DNA of 11,645 bases from Betaproteobacteria bacterium (lineage in GTDB: Bacteria; Pseudomonadota; Gammaproteobacteria; Burkholderiales; SG8-39). The DNA is taken from NCBI GenBank assembly GCA_029865405.1, contig JAOUGZ010000040.1, positions 1 through 11,645 of the forward strand. The letters run 5' to 3'. The notes under the pieces are model-generated. The model worked only from the letters and a program-made list of their open reading frames with translations, was not told the DNA's origin and did no database searches. Below, one piece after another: positions 8,612 to 11,645 of the stretch (its first letter is position 1; every line of letters begins with the position of its first letter). The translations under genes were made by a program, and so were the position numbers.

Positions 8612-9283
8612 ATGGACCAGCTGATCCAGAGCTTCTTCAACCTCGAGATCCTGTCGCAGGCCTCGCCGATCCTGCTCTCCGGGTTCTGGATGACGGTGAA
8701 GCTGACGCTGGTGGTGGTGCCGCTCGGGCTCGCCGGCGGGCTGGTGGTCGCGCTCGCCTCCACCTCGCGCAGCCGCCTCGTGCGCTGGCTAACGGTGATC
8801 TACGTGGACTTCTTCCGCGCTTTTCCGCCGCTCGTGCTGCTGATGTTCATCGCCTTCGGCCTGCCGTTCCTCGGCTTCGACCCGGGCGCCTTCGTCGCGG
8901 TGGCGCTCTCGTTCCTGCTCAACACCTCGAGCTACTACGGCGAGATCTTTCGCGCCGGCATCGAGTCGATCACCCGCGGCCAGCACGAGGCGGCGCGCTC
9001 CACCGGTCTCTCGGGCCCGCAGACCATGGCCTACGTGGTGCTGCCGCAGGCGGTGAAGAACGTGGTGCCCGACCTGGTCTCGAACACGCTGGAAGTGATC
9101 AAGCTGACGTCTCTGGCGAGCGTGGTGGCGCTCCCGGAGCTGCTGTTCGCGGCGCGCCAGGCGCAGTCGCTCACCTACAACGCCACGCCGATCATCGCCG
9201 CGGGTATCATCTACCTCGTGTGCCTGTGGCCGCTGGTGCGGCTGCTGAGCCGCTTCGAGCACCGCCAGATCGCCCTCCACTGA
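8612..9283 (+). CDS. Amino-acid-type ABC permease, second subunit (HisM/GlnP family)
   Basis: This 223-residue membrane protein is built like its neighbour. It has a segment at about 27-50, YVDFFRAFPPLVLLMFIAFG (64-83), a segment at 90-105, the EAA loop EAARSTGLSGPQTMAYVVLP (126-145) continuing as QAVKNVVPDLVSNTLEVIK, and a final segment near 193-213. The EAA loops of the two permeases share EAARSTGLS and VVLPQAV, so the genes are likely old duplicates acting as a heterodimer. FRAFPPL matches the RALPPL variant in the partner. GGAAG at 8597-8601, ten bases before the ATG, is a modest ribosome site. The gap to the upstream gene is four bases. Confidence 0.9.
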   Translation: MDQLIQSFFNLEILSQASPILLSGFWMTVKLTLVVVPLGLAGGLVVALASTSRSRLVRWLTVIYVDFFRAFPPLVLLMFIAFGLPFLGFDPGAFVAVALSFLLNTSSYYGEIFRAGIESITRGQHEAARSTGLSGPQTMAYVVLPQAVKNVVPDLVSNTLEVIKLTSLASVVALPELLFAARQAQSLTYNATPIIAAGIIYLVCLWPLVRLLSRFEHRQIALH

Positions 9284-9284
9284 C

Positions 9285-9953
9285 ATGGCCCAGCGCATCC
9301 TCGTCATCAACCCCAACTCCACCGAGGCGGTGACGCGCGGCATCGACGAGGCCTGCGAGCCGCTGCGCCTGAAGGACGGCCCCGGCATCGACTCGGTGAC
9401 GCTTAAGGAAGGCCCGCCGGGGGTGGAGACACAGCAGCACGTCGATGGCGTGGTGGCGCCCCTCATCAACCTGGTGCGCGCGAAGGAAAAGGACTACGAC
9501 GCCTTCGTCATCGCCTGCTACAGCGATCCGGGATTGCACTCGATCCGCGAGGTGACGAAGAAGCCCGTGCTCGGCATCTCGGAGTGCGGCATCCTCACCG
9601 CGCTCACGCTCGGGCAGAAGTTCGGCGTGATCGCGATCCTCAGGCAGTCGATCGCCCGGCATCTGAGGTACGTGGGCGCCCTAGGGGTGACCGAGCGCAT
9701 GGCGGGCGAGCTGCCGGTCGGGCTGCCGGTGACCGAGCTATCGGATGAGAAGAAGACCTTCGGCCGCATGGTCGAGGTGGGGAAAGCGCTGCGCGACACC
9801 CACGGCGCGGACGTCGTCGTCATGGGCTGCGCCGGGATGGCGCGCTACCGGAAACCCTTGCAGGACGAGATCGGGATCCCGGTGGTCGAGCCGACGCAGG
9901 CCGCGGTGGCGATGGCGCTGGCGCGCGTGCGCCTGAACTGGGCCGGGCTTTAG
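9285..9953 (+). CDS. Asp/Glu/hydantoin racemase family protein
   Basis: This 222-residue cytoplasmic enzyme belongs to the cofactor-independent two-cysteine racemases. It opens with ILVINPNSTEAVT (5-17), as in hydantoin and allantoin racemases (HyuE, HpxA, Dcg1). Both catalytic cysteines are present: Cys78 in VIACYSDPGLHSIRE and Cys182 in VVMGCAGMARY. They remove and replace the alpha proton from opposite faces, interconverting D and L forms, for example of 5-substituted hydantoins. Also family-like are KKPVLGISE (92-100) and IPVVEP near the C-terminus. The ATG is one base after the permease stop, so the gene is the last of the importer operon and probably acts on the imported compound. Hydantoin is favoured over allantoin or Asp/Glu by the D-carbamoylase gene that converges on it. 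The stop overlaps the stop of the opposite-strand gene. Confidence 0.9.
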   Translation: MAQRILVINPNSTEAVTRGIDEACEPLRLKDGPGIDSVTLKEGPPGVETQQHVDGVVAPLINLVRAKEKDYDAFVIACYSDPGLHSIREVTKKPVLGISECGILTALTLGQKFGVIAILRQSIARHLRYVGALGVTERMAGELPVGLPVTELSDEKKTFGRMVEVGKALRDTHGADVVVMGCAGMARYRKPLQDEIGIPVVEPTQAAVAMALARVRLNWAGL

Positions 9954-10492
9954 GCTTCCTCGGGCTGCGGACGCGGCGAAATGTGCTGCGGGCAGTTCCA
10001 GTCGAACGCCACCACGTCGATCACGGCCAGCCGCTCGACGCGCGCCGGATAGCCCGCGGGCACCAGGGCCTCGAGCAGCGCCGCATCCGCGCTCTCGGCG
10101 GCGACGAAGCCGATGTGGCCGAGAAGCTTGAGGCGCTGGCGCCGGGCGTAATCGACGAGGATCAGCGACGCCTTGTCGCTTTTCGAAGCGTTGCCGACGC
10201 TCACCAACTGGCGGTTGCCGCGGAAATCGGCGAAGCCGATGCGCGTGGGCGAGAGCACGCGCAGGAAGCCGCGCGGGCCGCCGCGATGCTGCACGTAGGG
10301 CCAGCCGGTTTCGCTCACGGTGGCGAGATAGAAGCTGTCGGCGCGCGCGAGGAACGCCGTCTCACGTTCGCCGAGCGTGTCGTTGGGCCTGCCGTCGGCC
10401 TCGAGGCGCGCGCAGGCGGCGCGCGAGCCGTCGTGGGTCTGGGCCTCGCGCACGGCCGGGGTGAAAGCGATCTCTGCGAAGCGGTGGGTCAT
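9950..10492 (-). CDS. Pyridoxamine 5'-phosphate oxidase-like flavin split-barrel protein
   Basis: The 180-residue protein resembles the PNPOx-like FMN-binding split-barrel family. The barrel begins around 45-60 (TAFLARADSFYLATVSETGWPYVQHRGG), includes FLRVLSPTRIGFADFRGNRQLVSVGN (76-101), then ASLILVDYARRQRLKLLGHI (108-127). The N-terminal RFAEIAFTPAVREAQ is common to a subgroup of stand-alone proteins annotated only as pyridoxamine 5'-phosphate oxidase family. True vitamin B6 oxidase activity is not indicated; an FMN- or F420-type reductase or flavin-binding role is equally possible. No clear Shine-Dalgarno precedes the ATG. The gene follows the flavin reductase-like gene by 31 bases on the minus strand and is the last of that operon. 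Its stop overlaps the racemase stop. Confidence 0.82.
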   Translation of the reverse strand: MTHRFAEIAFTPAVREAQTHDGSRAACARLEADGRPNDTLGERETAFLARADSFYLATVSETGWPYVQHRGGPRGFLRVLSPTRIGFADFRGNRQLVSVGNASKSDKASLILVDYARRQRLKLLGHIGFVAAESADAALLEALVPAGYPARVERLAVIDVVAFDWNCPQHISPRPQPEEA

Positions 10493-10523
10493 GGGGGACT
10501 CGGTCGCGCCGAAGGTCGGATCC

Positions 10524-11135
10524 TTACGCCGGCAGGTCCCCCGGCAGGTTGAAGCGCTGCCGCGTCGTGCAGTAGCGGTTGGCGAACAGGCGCCCGACCG
10601 GCTTGTAGTGCTCCTCGGAGACCCGCTTCGACACCGGGTCGATCACGCCCTCTCGCGCGTGCACCAGCAGAATCTCGCCGATCACCATCTCGCGCCCGGT
10701 ACCCCATTCGAGCCGCCGCTCCACCTTGCACTCCAGGCAGGCCGCGGCCTCGGCGATGCGCGGATGCCGGACGAGCTTCGCCTTCGCCTGCGTGAGGCCG
10801 GTCTTCTCGAACTCGCTTTCATCCGCGCCGTACTCGAAGCTCGAGCGGTGCATCGCGTCGGCGGTGGCCTCGTCGACCAGGTTGACGACGAATTCGCCCG
10901 TGCGCCGGATGTTGTCGAGCGAGTGCTTCAACTTGCCGTCGGTGCGCCGGTTGAAGCTCACCATGCACAGCGCCGGCTCCTCGCTGAACACGTTGAAGAA
11001 CGAGAACGGCGCGCAGTTGGCGACGCCCTTCTCGTTCACCGTGGAGATCCAGGCGATCGGCCGCGGGATGACGAGGCCGATGAGGAGCTTGTAGCGCTCG
11101 AGCGGCGGCAGCTCGGCGATGACGAGGTCGGTCAC
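10524..11135 (-). CDS. Flavin reductase family protein (FMN-binding split barrel), GTG start
   Basis: The 203-residue protein has the motifs of the flavin reductase (DIM6/NTAB-like) family: IPRPIAWISTVNEKG (23-37), VANCAPFSFFNVFSEEPALC (38-57), then KHSLDNIRRTGEFVVNLVDE (70-89) and a histidine-containing C-terminal half (HRSSFEYG, HPRI). Such proteins bind FMN and often supply reduced flavin to a partner oxygenase, but many in this group have no known partner. The start is taken as GTG at 11135, which overlaps the stop of the carbamoylase gene in a GTGA arrangement; the longer frame upstream is antiphase to that gene and rejected. Overlap implies co-translation with the carbamoylase. No oxygenase is in the window. 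Confidence 0.86.
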   Translation of the reverse strand: MTDLVIAELPPLERYKLLIGLVIPRPIAWISTVNEKGVANCAPFSFFNVFSEEPALCMVSFNRRTDGKLKHSLDNIRRTGEFVVNLVDEATADAMHRSSFEYGADESEFEKTGLTQAKAKLVRHPRIAEAAACLECKVERRLEWGTGREMVIGEILLVHAREGVIDPVSKRVSEEHYKPVGRLFANRYCTTRQRFNLPGDLPA

Positions 11136-11645
11136 TTCGGCGCCTCGTTGGCGGGCGTGACCTCGGCGCCGACGCGCTCGACGATCAGCCTGTAGTGCTC
11201 GGGGCGCCGGTGCGCGGCGAAGTTGAACATCGTCTTCTTCAGGTTCGCCGCGAGGTCGATGTCGCAGTTGTAGCAGATGACCTCGTCCTCCTCGGTCTGG
11301 CTCTTCACCGCGATCTCGCCCGAGGGCGCGACGATCAGCGAGTGGCCGAACATGCGAAAGCCGTCCTCGTGGCCGCACTTGGCGGTCTCGACAAGCCAGG
11401 TCGCGTTCTGGAACGCCATCGCCTGCGCCATGATGAGGTGGTGGTGCACCCGGAGCGCCGGCGGCTCGGGGTAGTGCAGGTTCTCGGTCGGCGTGTTGAA
11501 GCCGAGCGCCACGATCTCGGCGCCCTGCAGCGCGAGCACGCGGAACGCCTCGGGCCAGCGCCGGTCGTTGCAGATCAGCATGCCGGTGATCGTGTCCATG
11601 AAGCGCCAGACGCGAAAGCCGAGGTCGCCGACCTCGAAGTACTTC
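11132..11645 (-). CDS. N-carbamoyl-D-amino-acid amidohydrolase, C-terminal part (5' end outside window)
   Basis: The last 170 residues of a nitrilase-superfamily enzyme are visible; the frame stays open to the right edge, so the start is missing. The visible part begins YFEVGDLGF and contains the nucleophile in MLICNDRRWPE. If that Cys is numbered 172 as in Agrobacterium D-carbamoylase, the two Arg fall at 175 and 176 and the Asn-Thr of GFNTPTEN at 197 and 198, the residues known to hold the ligand carboxylate and carbamoyl part. HSLIVAPSGEI, EEDEVI and FNFAAHRRPEHY also match that family. The catalytic Glu and Lys lie outside the window. It would hydrolyse N-carbamoyl-D-amino acids to the D-amino acid, CO2 and ammonia in the cytoplasm. 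Beta-ureidopropionase or N-carbamoylputrescine amidohydrolase is less likely because those lack the CNDRRWPE context. Confidence 0.88.
   Translation of the reverse strand, partial: KYFEVGDLGFRVWRFMDTITGMLICNDRRWPEAFRVLALQGAEIVALGFNTPTENLHYPEPPALRVHHHLIMAQAMAFQNATWLVETAKCGHEDGFRMFGHSLIVAPSGEIAVKSQTEEDEVICYNCDIDLAANLKKTMFNFAAHRRPEHYRLIVERVGAEVTPANEAPK

Noticed and set aside
6325..8763. 812-residue open frame on the minus strand across the second importer operon
   Set aside because: It spans four well-supported plus-strand genes, has low-complexity Arg/Gly/His content and no recognisable domain; a GC-driven antisense frame.
9983..10552. Plus-strand frames across the split-barrel and flavin reductase genes
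   Set aside because: Antisense to two genes with clear FMN-barrel motifs and operon-type overlap; no motifs of their own.
11132..11645. Carbamoylase as N-carbamoylputrescine amidohydrolase, linking it to the putrescine importer
   Set aside because: An attractive link, but the residues around the nucleophile (CNDRRWPE) and the Asn-Thr 25 residues later follow the D-carbamoylase pattern, and the two operons are separate.

Overview
The window is GC-rich throughout, with strong G/C bias at third codon positions and genes packed so tightly that many starts and stops overlap. Together with the gene families present, this suggests a high-GC proteobacterium, most likely a betaproteobacterium of the Burkholderiales type; that assignment is an inference. 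I saw no mobile element, phage gene, CRISPR array, tRNA or rRNA, and no stretch of more than 300 bases without a gene.

Layout. (1) 2-763, +: the C-terminal part of a LysR-type regulator, cut by the left edge. (2) 884-6259, +: a five-gene operon whose proteins match, in order and in diagnostic motifs, the ydcS-ydcT-ydcU-ydcV-patD operon of Escherichia coli. It encodes a periplasmic polyamine-type binding protein, an ATPase, two permeases and gamma-aminobutyraldehyde dehydrogenase. A strong hairpin followed by five T lies between the binding-protein gene and the ATPase gene, ending one base before the ATPase start codon. (3) 6343-9953, +: a second operon with its own probable promoter. It encodes a polar-amino-acid-type ABC importer (binding protein, ATPase, two permeases) and ends in an Asp/Glu/hydantoin racemase. 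(4) 9950-11645, -: a converging operon, read from the right edge, of an N-carbamoyl-D-amino-acid amidohydrolase (5' end outside the window), a flavin reductase-like protein and a second flavin split-barrel (PNPOx-like) protein.

How the genes may work together. The first operon would import putrescine or a related amine and oxidise the aminoaldehyde derived from it to GABA. The transaminase or oxidase that makes the aldehyde is not in the window. The second and third operons together look like part of a pathway for hydantoins or N-carbamoyl amino acids: uptake, racemisation, and removal of the carbamoyl group. No hydantoinase is visible. The binding protein of the second importer keeps the carboxylate-binding Arg but lacks the Asp that normally holds the ligand's alpha-amino group. 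That fits an N-substituted or cyclic ligand. The most interesting prospects are this candidate hydantoin/N-carbamoyl-amino-acid importer and the terminator-like hairpin inside the ydc-like operon. I found no wholly new system.
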